Below, in pieces: positions 1 to 5,137 of a stretch of 5,137 bases of DNA. The notes beneath the pieces were generated by a model that was given only the letters and a program-made list of their open reading frames with translations, made no database searches and was not told the DNA's origin. A program made the position numbers and the translations under genes. Source of the DNA: Rhodococcus rhodnii (GTDB taxonomy: Bacteria; Actinomycetota; Actinomycetes; Mycobacteriales; Pseudonocardiaceae); NCBI GenBank assembly GCA_000720375.1, contig JOAA01000084.1, positions 1 to 5,137 on the forward strand, in the 5' to 3' direction. The stretch's first letter is position 1. Every line of letters starts with the position of its first letter.

Positions 1-1584
1 CGAGTTCAGCTGGGGAGGATGAGAAGAGCGGAGTGACGGGCGACTGTCACGCTCCGTTCCGTGGGAGCCCAGGGCTGAAATGCCCTGGGCCACCCGACCT
101 TCATGCTGGTATCGCTCGAACTTGTTGGCCCAGATGTGCTCGACCTCGTACGGCCGCTGCTTGTCGAGGTACTCCTCGGTGCGGTTGGGCTGCCCGCATT
201 CGACTTCGAGGAATGCGGTGATCCGGCTGAGCAGGTACCGGACCTGTGGCTTGTTGTCCGGGCGAAGGCCGAACGTGGCGATACCGGTGAAGTCGTCCTC
301 CAGGTTGGCGATTTCGGCGCTGAGCAGTGCGGTGAGATCGGCAAAGGAGTTGGCTACCCGAACCTTTGGCACCAGCGCGTAAATATCGCCGGCCAGTTCT
401 TTCGCCTGAGTCACATTGCCGTTGACCAACTTGCGGACGTACACGAGGTCGAGAAACGAGGCGATCAGTCTCGCCTTGTCCTTCACCGCGATGCGATCAT
501 CGTCTGGGGTTATCGCGGCCAGGATGAGTATTAGTTGTAGTGAGAGGCCGTTCGTCGCGTTGTAGTAGACGTGCTCGAGTGTCACATCACGTGTCTGCCC
601 GGCGGCGACAAGCATCCCGTAGGTCTGAGCCAGACCGCAGATGTTCTTTTCGACGAACGCGTGGAAGTCGTCGGCGGTGACCAGCCCCATGTCAGCGGCG
701 TGGTTGCGAACCCACTCATGGGCGGCGGTCTCGATCGCCAAACGATCGTCGTCGAGGTCCGAGTACTTCGCTACGAGGAAGGTCTTGATGAAGTCGCTGG
801 GCGTGCGGGACTGGTGCGCGGAAAGATGGGTCAGCATCTCCCGCCACTTCTTGTTCAAGGCAGGTTGGCCATGTTCGGAGCGAGACAGCAGAAAGCTCTT
901 GAGCAGGTCGACGGGGCTGAGTCGAGCGCCCCGGTCGTTCATCGTCTCGAAGATCTCCCAGCCGTGGTCACGGCTCAGTGCTCGAATCCCGACAAGGCAG
1001 ACACGGCCCAGTAGCCAGTCGAGGAAGTGCAGCAGCGCGTCGTCGCGCAGCTCGACGGGAAAGTCTTCGTCCAGATCGAGTATCCGCTCGTAGAGATTGC
1101 GCACCGACGGCGTGGGATTGGGCGGCAGGACGTAGGGCTTGCCTCTGAACAACGATGTGAGCAACGGGGAACGTTCCGGGATGTCGACGCTGAAGGTCCG
1201 TCTGCCGTGTTTGACTTTGGAGATCAGCTTTTCCAACTCACTGATGTCGTCATCGGCTTCCTGATCCTTCAGCAGACCACGGATGTAGATCAACAGCATG
1301 TGCAGTGTAGTGACACGCTGCTGACCATCGACAAGATACGTGATGCTCTCATTTTCAAAGTAGACGATGGGACCCAGGAAGTACGGGCCGTACTGTGTGG
1401 TCGCGGCGCGACCGTCGGTGGGTTTCCAGGATGCATGGAACCTGCGGACCAGGTCGTTGAGCAGCGACTTGACGTCTTCGCGGCTCCACGTGTATTCGCG
1501 CTGGTAGTAGTCCAGCCCGAACCTGTGCTCGGAGAACAGTTGCTCAACGGTGTATGCCCGGCCGCCGATGGGCGCGTCCGCCAT
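1..1584 (-). CDS. DUF262-DUF1524 (GmrSD/SspE-like) anti-phage nuclease, interrupted by a group II intron
   Basis: Modification-dependent type IV restriction-like protein: the N-terminal DUF262 domain binds and hydrolyses nucleotide, and the C-terminal DUF1524 domain is an HNH-like nuclease. GmrSD cuts modified phage DNA and SspE acts with phosphorothioate marking; the target here is unknown. Seen: the frame is open from ATG 1584 to the window edge (528 codons). YYQREYTW lies at residues 26-33, the hallmark VDGQQR at 85-90, an FETMNDRG...LSPVDLLK block at about 213-229, and the DUF1524 motif YEVEHIW at 479-485 with presumed catalytic H483. ATG 1584 is chosen because GGGGAG stands 6 nt upstream. 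From codon 496 the frame is antisense intron sequence and no longer resembles DUF1524, so the rest of the HNH fold and C-terminus is missing. Relatives usually continue with a conserved R-(N)R-(I/L)GxLLLLP region. The product is probably non-functional as a nuclease. No partner gene is adjacent, so it looks like a stand-alone system. Confidence 0.9.
   Translation of the reverse strand, partial: MADAPIGGRAYTVEQLFSEHRFGLDYYQREYTWSREDVKSLLNDLVRRFHASWKPTDGRAATTQYGPYFLGPIVYFENESITYLVDGQQRVTTLHMLLIYIRGLLKDQEADDDISELEKLISKVKHGRRTFSVDIPERSPLLTSLFRGKPYVLPPNPTPSVRNLYERILDLDEDFPVELRDDALLHFLDWLLGRVCLVGIRALSRDHGWEIFETMNDRGARLSPVDLLKSFLLSRSEHGQPALNKKWREMLTHLSAHQSRTPSDFIKTFLVAKYSDLDDDRLAIETAAHEWVRNHAADMGLVTADDFHAFVEKNICGLAQTYGMLVAAGQTRDVTLEHVYYNATNGLSLQLILILAAITPDDDRIAVKDKARLIASFLDLVYVRKLVNGNVTQAKELAGDIYALVPKVRVANSFADLTALLSAEIANLEDDFTGIATFGLRPDNKPQVRYLLSRITAFLEVECGQPNRTEEYLDKQRPYEVEHIWANKFERYQHEGRVAQGISALGSHGTERDSRPSLRSSHPPQLNS
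26..59 (+). ncRNA. Group II intron domain V (catalytic hairpin)
   Basis: The element folds as an 8-bp lower helix (GAGCGGAG with CTCCGTTC, one G-U pair), a 2-nt CG bulge on the 3' strand, a 6-bp upper helix (TGACGG with CTGTCA, one G-U pair) and a GCGA tetraloop of the GNRA type. This is exactly 34 nt, the usual domain V size. The AGC catalytic triad occupies 27-29. Domain V is the metal-binding core of the ribozyme, and this combination of triad, bulge position and tetraloop is very unlikely by chance. Confidence 0.92.
63..95 (+). ncRNA. Group II intron domain VI hairpin with branch-point A
   Basis: A 9-bp perfect stem (67-75 with 82-90) closes a 6-nt TGAAAT loop. A lower GGG/CCC helix (63-65 with 93-95) is separated from it by an asymmetric internal loop, A66 opposite C91-A92. 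A92 is the likely bulged branch-point adenosine that attacks the 5' splice site. The hairpin follows domain V by three bases, the normal arrangement. Confidence 0.8.
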
Positions 1585-1590
1585 GGTCAA

Positions 1591-1596
1591 CTCCCC
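1591..1596 (-). promoter_or_regulatory. Ribosome binding site of the DUF262 gene
   Basis: GGGGAG on the minus strand lies 6 nt before ATG 1584. It decides the start: the frame stays open for about 75 further codons upstream, but those codons show no DUF262 similarity and no better-placed start. Confidence 0.7.
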
Positions 1597-1639
1597 GTCT
1601 CGCCTTGGCGACGGCGGCTGGAACACCGCCGGACATTCC

Positions 1640-1667
1640 TTTGTAGTACCGCCACGCAAAAGGACAA
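1640..1667 (-). promoter_or_regulatory. Possible promoter of the DUF262 gene
   Basis: On the minus strand TTGTCC (1667-1662) and TACAAA (1645-1640) are separated by 16 nt, resembling -35 and -10 boxes of a vegetative sigma factor. The -10-like box lies 55 nt before the start codon. Both boxes are imperfect, so this is a weak inference. Confidence 0.3.
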
Positions 1668-1838
1668 CCTCAACAAAGGCATATGCACCCTGGTTCACCC
1701 CATTGGCCGAGAAGACGTCTGGGCAGGCTTCAAGATCGCGGTTGTTCAGTCGGCGACGGGAGTCGCATGGATCGGCGGGCTTGCGATGGATCATGTGGAG
1801 ATCTGGTCGTCACGGAGCATTGATGACCAGGCTTATCG

Positions 1839-1991
1839 TCAAACGGAGCTGCTTGTGCATCTCAGAAGGCCGCGAACGATCATGTCCGGAGCCTGCTGGA
1901 CCAGGCGTTTTCCACGCGGATAAGATCGAACAGGACTGGTCGACGCGGGGCGACACAGGTTCTGCCTGTCGACGCCGTTAAGTTTCGGCAT
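1839..1991 (-). CDS. Doubtful 50-residue ORF with a strong ribosome binding site
   Basis: ATG 1991 is preceded on the minus strand by GGAGGT with a 9-nt gap, one of the best Shine-Dalgarno matches in the window. The 50-residue product starts MPKLNGVDRQNL and ends RCTSSSV. It is basic, shows no membrane segment and belongs to no family I recognise. About 63% of third codon positions are G or C, only weakly supporting coding. It lies upstream of the nuclease gene on the same strand, 254 bases away, so it could be a small gene or the 5' remnant of a decayed one. Confidence 0.22.
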   Translation of the reverse strand: MPKLNGVDRQNLCRPASTSPVRSYPRGKRLVQQAPDMIVRGLLRCTSSSV

Positions 1992-2083
1992 GGTCTGGTT
2001 ACCTCCATGGTGCATTTCATTTCTCAGGTCGGGCTGTGTTGCCACTGCAACCCGTAGGCTGCTTCAACCCGGTTCTCGGTAGT

Positions 2084-2090
2084 GGAGGAG
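2084..2090 (+). promoter_or_regulatory. Ribosome binding site for the 2097 gene
   Basis: GGAGGAG ends 6 nt before ATG 2097. It sits too close to, and overlaps, the in-frame GTG at 2082, so it selects ATG 2097 as the start. Confidence 0.7.
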
Positions 2091-2096
2091 TGGCGG

Positions 2097-3363
2097 ATGC
2101 TGCGGGTGATTGATGGTGGGTGCGGGCGGTTGGAGCCTCTGCGCGTCGAGGATCTTCCGTTAGGGCCGTGGGCGGGTGCCCAGTTGCAGGTATGGGGGAC
2201 GAAGACCGGCACGCGCTGGCATGCCGATCGAGAGTGTTCTTCGTTGAAGGCGGCGGTTAGGACGGATGTGTTCGAGCAGCCAGCGGCGGGGGACACTGGG
2301 GCAGCGGATGTTGCCGGAAGGCCTGCATTGCCTGCCGACGGGCCAGTTGGGGGAGTATTTGCAGCTGGCGGAACGCCTCGTGCGGTTCGCGTCGCAGACT
2401 GATCAAGCTGAGCGGCAGTGGGATGACGGCGATATCGCGTTGGAGGCGTTGCCTGGCCGGTATGGCTGGCTTCCGGACCGTACTGGACGTGAGGAGATCG
2501 AACCGCTTGCTTCCCTGTGGGATAAGGAGCTCGAACGGCGACAGCGGCTAGTGGACAATGTGGCCAAGGAACTCGATCCTGCGGCCGAGCGGCTGGCAGT
2601 CATGGTGATGGCCAACTGGGTTCGTGGAGGCCGGACTCCTCGCGAACATCAGAAACGCTACAGCCGGTTCCTGAACGTCGCTGTGGACGGACTGGACGCA
2701 GCCGACTTGATGTTCCAGATGGGCAACACCTGGTATGTCAACAATGAACGGCTTCCTGACTGGCTTGATGACATCGCTGGTGGCCGGACCTGTGAAAACG
2801 CCACTAAAGCGTTGATAGAGCGCGAACATGAGGTGTCTCGTCGTTTTGGGCGGTCCCCAGACGAGCCGTTGGTTCAGCGCCTTGGCGACGTCTGGCAGGC
2901 AGTTGGGGCCCATTGGCAGAGCATGCTGGAGTCGATGGCGTTGGCGCATCCCGGCGCGGTTCTTGCACTCTTTCACTTGTACGGCACCAGCATTGATCGC
3001 GAACTTCTCAATGTATGCATCCAATTAGGACCATCAGCACAGTTGAGCGTGGGACACTTGGACTGGGCTGTCGCGGTCGTACCGGCAGCATGCCGAGTTG
3101 GCCTCGCAGAACGAGACTGCGGCCTTGGGGGCCTTATTTTGCTTGACAGGCAGCACCATCGAGTCGATTCGGCTTTCTGTCAGCGTTTCCTAAGGAACTT
3201 GGCTACGTCGCTCGGTTATCCAGAACTAGCGCGATACGTATCGGCTCCTGGTGATGGGGCAGAGGTCAAAGGTTCGAACCCGGACTTCGAGCGCGCCACT
3301 GGCCTGTATGGCATGAACTTTGCCAGCGAAGCAGCTACATACCGAAGCGTCACGGTGTCGTAA
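2097..3363 (+). pseudogene. Hypothetical protein, frameshifted at a G5 run
   Basis: I do not recognise this family and assign no function. As written, frame 1 from ATG 2097 ends at 2402 after 101 residues, while the downstream frame runs to TAA 3361-3363. Dropping one G from 2288-2292 joins them into a 421-residue protein reading smoothly through FEQPAAGTLGQRMLPEG. Seen in the joined product: an N-terminal part with GTRWHADRECSSLK, which could be a small Cys/His-containing element; a charged, probably helical middle including LWDKELERRQRLVDNVAKEL; an aromatic patch FQMGNTWYVNNERLPDWLDD; and a C-terminal half with several hydrophobic stretches, none a clear membrane segment. No signal peptide is evident. 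Third-position GC falls in the last third, perhaps reflecting foreign origin. The gene sits alone on its strand between the nuclease gene and the attachment site, so it is probably cargo of the element. The frameshift may be real, programmed or a sequencing error. Confidence 0.7.
2288..2292 (+). other. G5 run at the frameshift point
   Basis: Five consecutive G (after GCGGC, before ACACTGG) mark where coding moves by +1 from frame 1 to the frame ending at 3363. With four G the translation is continuous and no codon in between looks abnormal. Confidence 0.65.
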
Positions 3364-3600
3364 TGCGCACCAGCGTTGCGTGCCGCCCTTGACGGCGAGG
3401 AACTGCGGCCACCGACCTCCTCTCGACCGCGGCGCGGCCGCTGAGCCACTTCACGCGTCTTGGTGGTTGCGGGAGCAGGAGCCAAATGGGAGGATTGAAT
3501 GTGTCGCAAGTGTCCTGAAATGCGCTGAAGTGCTTGGAACGGAACCGGTTTAACGTCGGGATCCTCTGTTCCTGCAGGTGAAAGTCCTTTGTGGACCACG
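3364..3600. other. Element-side flank of the attachment site, no gene seen
   Basis: These 237 bases lie between the stop of the unknown gene and the tRNA-derived core. No ORF here has a ribosome binding site or protein-like composition. It holds two AAGTG direct repeats (3508-3540) and the palindrome AACCGGTT about 3543-3550. This suits the integrase and accessory-factor binding arm of an attachment site. No integrase gene is present in the window, so it would have to lie elsewhere in the element. Confidence 0.4.
3508..3540 (+). repeat. Imperfect direct repeat, possible integrase arm sites
   Basis: AAGTGTCCTGAAA at 3508 and AAGTGCTTGGAA at 3528 share AAGTG and a following TG-AA pattern, with a 20-bp start-to-start spacing, about two helical turns. 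They lie 60-95 bp from the tRNA core. Tyrosine integrases bind short directly repeated arm sites at such distances. The function is inferred from position only. Confidence 0.35.
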
Positions 3601-3643
3601 CTGGGGTCAAGGGGGCCGCAGGTTCAAATCCTGTCGTCCCGAC
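3601..3643 (+). other. Attachment site core: 3' fragment of tRNA-Pro(GGG)
   Basis: Bases 3601-3642 equal tRNA positions 32-73, exactly 42 nt. They comprise the anticodon loop CTGGGGT (anticodon GGG at 3603-3605), the 3' anticodon stem CAAGG, the variable loop GGGCC, the T arm GCAGG-TTCAAAT-CCTGT, the 3' acceptor strand CGTCCCG and discriminator A. CCA is not encoded. The upstream bases do not supply a D arm or a 5' acceptor strand, and the 5' anticodon-stem position reads CCACG instead of the CCTTG needed to pair. Known: pSAM2-type integrative elements recombine between the anticodon loop and the 3' end of a tRNA gene, leaving an intact tRNA at one junction and a 3' fragment at the other. The native-looking terminator on the right puts the chromosome on that side and the element on the left. 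Confidence 0.82.
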
Positions 3644-3656
3644 GGTCGCAAGCGGG

Positions 3657-3697
3657 CCCTCTGATCTGGATGAACCGCCAGGTCAGAGGGTCTTTTT
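3657..3697 (+). terminator. Intrinsic terminator of the tRNA-Pro locus
   Basis: A 13-bp stem (CCCTCTGATCTGG, 3657-3669, with CCAGGTCAGAGGG, 3678-3690; one G-T pair) closes an 8-nt loop and is followed by TCTTTTT. It starts 14 bases after the tRNA 3' fragment. It is the expected terminator of the original tRNA gene, now separated from that gene's promoter and 5' half. Confidence 0.88.
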
Positions 3698-4062
3698 GTG
3701 TCCGCTGGATGATCATACTCCGACCGTCCACAATGGCCTGAATCAAGATCAACAGGCCGATTCTGGAGCGAAACTGGAGTGGATCATGAAACCTTTTGAC
3801 CCAGCGGCCAAATAGGGTCGCCAAACGGGCCGCTCCATGGTGTCATTTCGGTAACAGTCCCGAACTACGGTCAACGGCCCTGAATGTGGCCCCGCGCCGT
3901 GCTGGTTGTGGGTAGTTAACTCACGTTGGTTGTCGTTGCGGGACGTTCTGCGGGGTTTGGCGCATGTGGGTGTGCTGTGGGGCGATTACTGCGGGTTCGA
4001 TGTCGTTCCGGCCGGTCAGGAGATGCGCATCCGGCGACGACCGCCGACATCGTGGCGAAGGG
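3698..4062. other. No convincing gene
   Basis: These 365 bases follow the tRNA terminator. Bases 3700-3900 show only short frames without starts. From 3906 a plus-strand frame reads RDVLRGLAHVGVLWGDYCGF, which looks somewhat protein-like, but it has no ribosome binding site and loses coding character after about 4080. The minus strand is also open here. It may be a decayed remnant on the chromosomal side of the junction. Confidence 0.4.
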
Positions 4063-4227
4063 TCAACGTCGTGATCCCCAGGGGTCAGCGTGCATCGCAT
4101 CGAACGCTTCTCTGTCTCGGCGTTCTTGTCCGGCGATGTCGAACACGCCGTCCGGAACTATGTGAGTGCCTGTCCAGACCCACCGTTGTGTGCCATGGCA
4201 GATGTACGCGTAGTGCGGCGGTTGGTT
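4063..4227 (-). pseudogene. Protein-like continuation beyond the TGA of the EREWR gene
   Basis: Directly after TGA 4230-4228 the same frame stays open for 54 codons with well-formed protein sequence, including HYAYICHGTQRWVWTGTH and VPDGVFDIAGQERRD, and ends at TGA 4065-4063. There is no start codon near its beginning, so it is unlikely to be a separate gene. The simplest reading is that it was the C-terminal part of the upstream protein, cut off by a nonsense mutation. The opposite strand is also open in the same codon register with similar GC bias, so the call rests mainly on the look of the peptide. Confidence 0.35.
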
Positions 4228-4605
4228 TCAGCGTGGTGGCGTCCAACCTGACTGGCCGACGATGATGCCGGCCAATGCGCCGTCGGCGAGTGATAGTCCG
4301 GGACAGCCAGGTGCTGGCCCGACGCCTGAGCAGACGCGCCATTCGCGTTCTGCGGACCAGTCGACTTCGCCAACGACGTGTCGGACACGTCGGTCCAACA
4401 GCTTGACTGGAAGGTTGGCGGTGGCGGTCAGCTGGTCATCGTCCATCGGCCAGATTGGCAACGCGCCCTGTAGAACTGCGGGCACGTAGTGGACCGGCAG
4501 CGCCCAAGGGGCATACGCGCCGCGGGCGATCACCCCAGTGCTGAACACGCCCAACGGCACGATCATCCTGGTCGCGCTGGTGATGTCCCGCATCACCAGC
4601 GGCAA
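4228..4605 (-). CDS. Hypothetical protein with EREWR motif, probably truncated
   Basis: The 125-residue product contains APWALPVHYVPAVLQGALP, then DWSAEREWRV at about residues 81-90, then LAGIIVGQSGW near the end. An aromatic-proline segment, an E-R-E-W-R box and a hydrophobic (A)xIIVGxxxW strand recur, in my memory, in a group of uncharacterised actinobacterial proteins, usually as the C-terminal half of longer chains. I assign no function. The start is unresolved: TTG 4605, ATG 4593 and a later in-frame ATG are possible, none with a ribosome binding site, and an in-frame TAG lies just upstream. This fits loss of the N-terminal part by frameshift or deletion. It follows the PaaX-type gene by 47 bases on the same strand and could have been co-transcribed. 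Confidence 0.5.
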   Translation of the reverse strand: MPLVMRDITSATRMIVPLGVFSTGVIARGAYAPWALPVHYVPAVLQGALPIWPMDDDQLTATANLPVKLLDRRVRHVVGEVDWSAEREWRVCSGVGPAPGCPGLSLADGALAGIIVGQSGWTPPR

Positions 4606-4652
4606 ACGACAGAACTAGCTCTGTGCTGAAGCCTCGCTTGGGTCGTCCAGTC

Positions 4653-5137
4653 CTAACTCCTGCTTGGCTCTGCGCTGGACGCGTCGGCATCGCGGGCGTC
4701 CGGCAGGCCGCCGAGCAGGTCGGCGACCGTGTGGGCGCGGATACCTGGCAAGGGGTCGGTGGTGAACCTGCTCGCCACGGCACGCACGTAGTCCTCGGCC
4801 GGCGTGGCGAGGCCGTCGTAGACCTCGGCGAACAGGTTTCGGGCGGGCTCTCGCAACCAGCCCGGCGGGAGCAGCTGGATAGGCAGCTGGGGGTCGAGGA
4901 TGGGCAGGCGGCGGTAGCTGTCCATGACTTCGGTACGAGCCCGGACCGCGTCAGCGCCGGTGACCCGGGCGGCGTGGATCCGGGGTGGCAATGGGCTCCA
5001 CTGCCGGATGAAGGATTCGTACTGCCGGGCAATGGCGTCCGTGTCCCATGCGTCCATGGGGTCGCGGCGGATCGTCGAGTCGAGGTCGACGTGCCGGGCG
5101 CGGAACACGGTCAAGGTGCCGAAGGTGAGCCGGGCCA
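4653..5137 (-). CDS. PaaX-family transcriptional regulator, C-terminal part
   Basis: PaaX-type proteins are GntR-like winged-helix repressors; the founding member controls phenylacetate degradation through phenylacetyl-CoA, and relatives control varied catabolic genes. The window holds the last 160 residues and stop TAG 4655-4653; the DNA-binding N-terminus lies beyond the right edge. Seen: the PaaX C-terminal domain pattern, with AWDTDAIARQYESFIRQW, then a region spaced to RARTEVMDSYRRLPILDP, then LPIQLLPPGWLREPARNLF, and the helix containing LATPAEDYVRAV. An acidic, serine-rich tail follows. The frame is open to the edge, so the TTG about 22 bases from the edge is not taken as the start. 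What it regulates cannot be told from the window. Confidence 0.85.
   Translation of the reverse strand, partial: ARLTFGTLTVFRARHVDLDSTIRRDPMDAWDTDAIARQYESFIRQWSPLPPRIHAARVTGADAVRARTEVMDSYRRLPILDPQLPIQLLPPGWLREPARNLFAEVYDGLATPAEDYVRAVASRFTTDPLPGIRAHTVADLLGGLPDARDADASSAEPSRS

Larger units (their letters stand above)
1..98 (+). mobile_element. Group II intron, 3' end (domains V and VI), partial
   Basis: This is the terminal segment of a group II intron; its 5' part and any intron-encoded reverse transcriptase lie beyond the left edge. Seen: a perfect 34-nt domain V at 26-59, a 3-nt linker, a domain VI hairpin at 63-95 with an unpaired A at 92, and an AC dinucleotide at 97-98. Known: bacterial group II introns end in AY, with the branch-point A usually 7 or 8 nt from the 3' end; A92 is the seventh base from an end at 98. 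Support for the boundary: from base 99 rightwards the minus-strand frame reads as conserved DUF1524 sequence, while leftwards it becomes unlike the family. The intron is therefore inserted antisense to that gene. Bases 1-25 are probably the end of domain IV and its junction. The intron class cannot be assigned from this piece. Confidence 0.88.
1585..2096. other. Intergenic region without a confident gene
   Basis: This stretch separates the minus-strand nuclease gene from the plus-strand gene starting at 2097, which are divergently transcribed. It should hold both promoters. Between about 1590 and 1920 both strands have open frames with some protein-like stretches, for example plus-strand residues DVWAGFKIAVVQSATG near 1717-1764 and minus-strand residues GAYAFVEVVLLRGG near 1652-1693. 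Neither has a good start, a ribosome binding site or a family I recognise. It may be a decayed gene or only high-GC frame openness. Confidence 0.4.

Noticed and set aside
1027..1923. Long plus-strand open frame (298 codons)
   Set aside because: Most of it is antisense to the DUF262 gene, whose minus-strand frame carries clear family motifs. The plus frame lacks a ribosome binding site and known motifs. Only its last part, beyond 1600, remains ambiguous.
1939..1975. Two copies of GTCGACGC, 29 bases apart
   Set aside because: Only two short copies with a palindromic GTCGAC core, which is common in high-GC DNA. Nothing ties them to an operator or recombination site.
3271..3280. GGTTCGAACC, resembling a tRNA T loop
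   Set aside because: The flanking bases cannot form a 5-bp T stem, no anticodon or acceptor arm is found, and the site lies inside the coding frame ending at 3363.
3557..3642. A complete tRNA using CGGGATC at 3557 as the 5' acceptor strand
   Set aside because: The seventh acceptor pair fails, no D arm can be built, and the length would need a long variable arm that is absent. Only the 3' part is tRNA-derived.
4090..4251. Plus-strand 53-codon ORF starting GTG, with AGGGG upstream
   Set aside because: It is antisense, in the same codon register, to the continuation of the EREWR gene. Both directions have equal third-position GC, but the minus-strand peptide looks more like a real protein. The choice is not certain.
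4436..5032. Long minus-strand open frame (198 codons)
   Set aside because: It overlaps the PaaX C-terminal domain in another frame and has biased, low-complexity Ser/Pro/Arg composition typical of a shadow frame.

Overview
The window looks like chromosomal DNA from a high-GC actinomycete, perhaps a Pseudonocardiales-type genus. Reasons are the high GC content, G/C-rich third codon positions, TTG/GTG starts, a PaaX-family regulator, and a tRNA-Pro 3' fragment of actinobacterial type. I place it no more precisely than that. It reads as the right-hand end of an integrated accessory element followed by host chromosome, and several of its genes are broken.

Bases 1-98 (+ strand) are the last part of a group II intron. 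They contain a textbook 34-nt domain V, a domain VI hairpin with a bulged A, and an AC 3' end. The intron lies antisense inside a large minus-strand gene (start 1584, running off the left edge). That gene encodes a GmrSD/SspE-like DUF262-DUF1524 anti-phage nuclease. The insertion cuts the DUF1524 nuclease domain 12 residues after its presumed first catalytic His. Bases 1585-2096 hold no confident gene, only a possible promoter for the nuclease gene and a doubtful 50-codon ORF. A plus-strand gene of unknown function (2097-3363) follows; it is complete except for a single-base frameshift at a run of five G.

Bases 3601-3643 match the anticodon loop to the 3' end of a tRNA-Pro(GGG), with no tRNA 5' half in front. 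Directly downstream is a strong intrinsic terminator, as expected after a real tRNA gene. This is the classic signature of the far attachment site (attR type) of an actinomycete integrative element (pSAM2-like, tRNA-Pro). The element, with the nuclease gene and the unknown gene as cargo, would lie to the left and the chromosome to the right. Two AAGTG-containing direct repeats just left of the core may be integrase arm sites.

Right of the junction, about 365 bases show no convincing gene. Then come two minus-strand genes: a degraded hypothetical gene with an EREWR motif (4228-4605, with protein-like sequence continuing past its stop to 4063), preceded on that strand by the C-terminal part of a PaaX-family transcriptional regulator (4653 to the right edge).

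No complete, evidently new multi-gene system is visible. The interest lies in the layered mobile-element history: a defence gene apparently carried on a tRNA-integrated element and then broken by an antisense group II intron.
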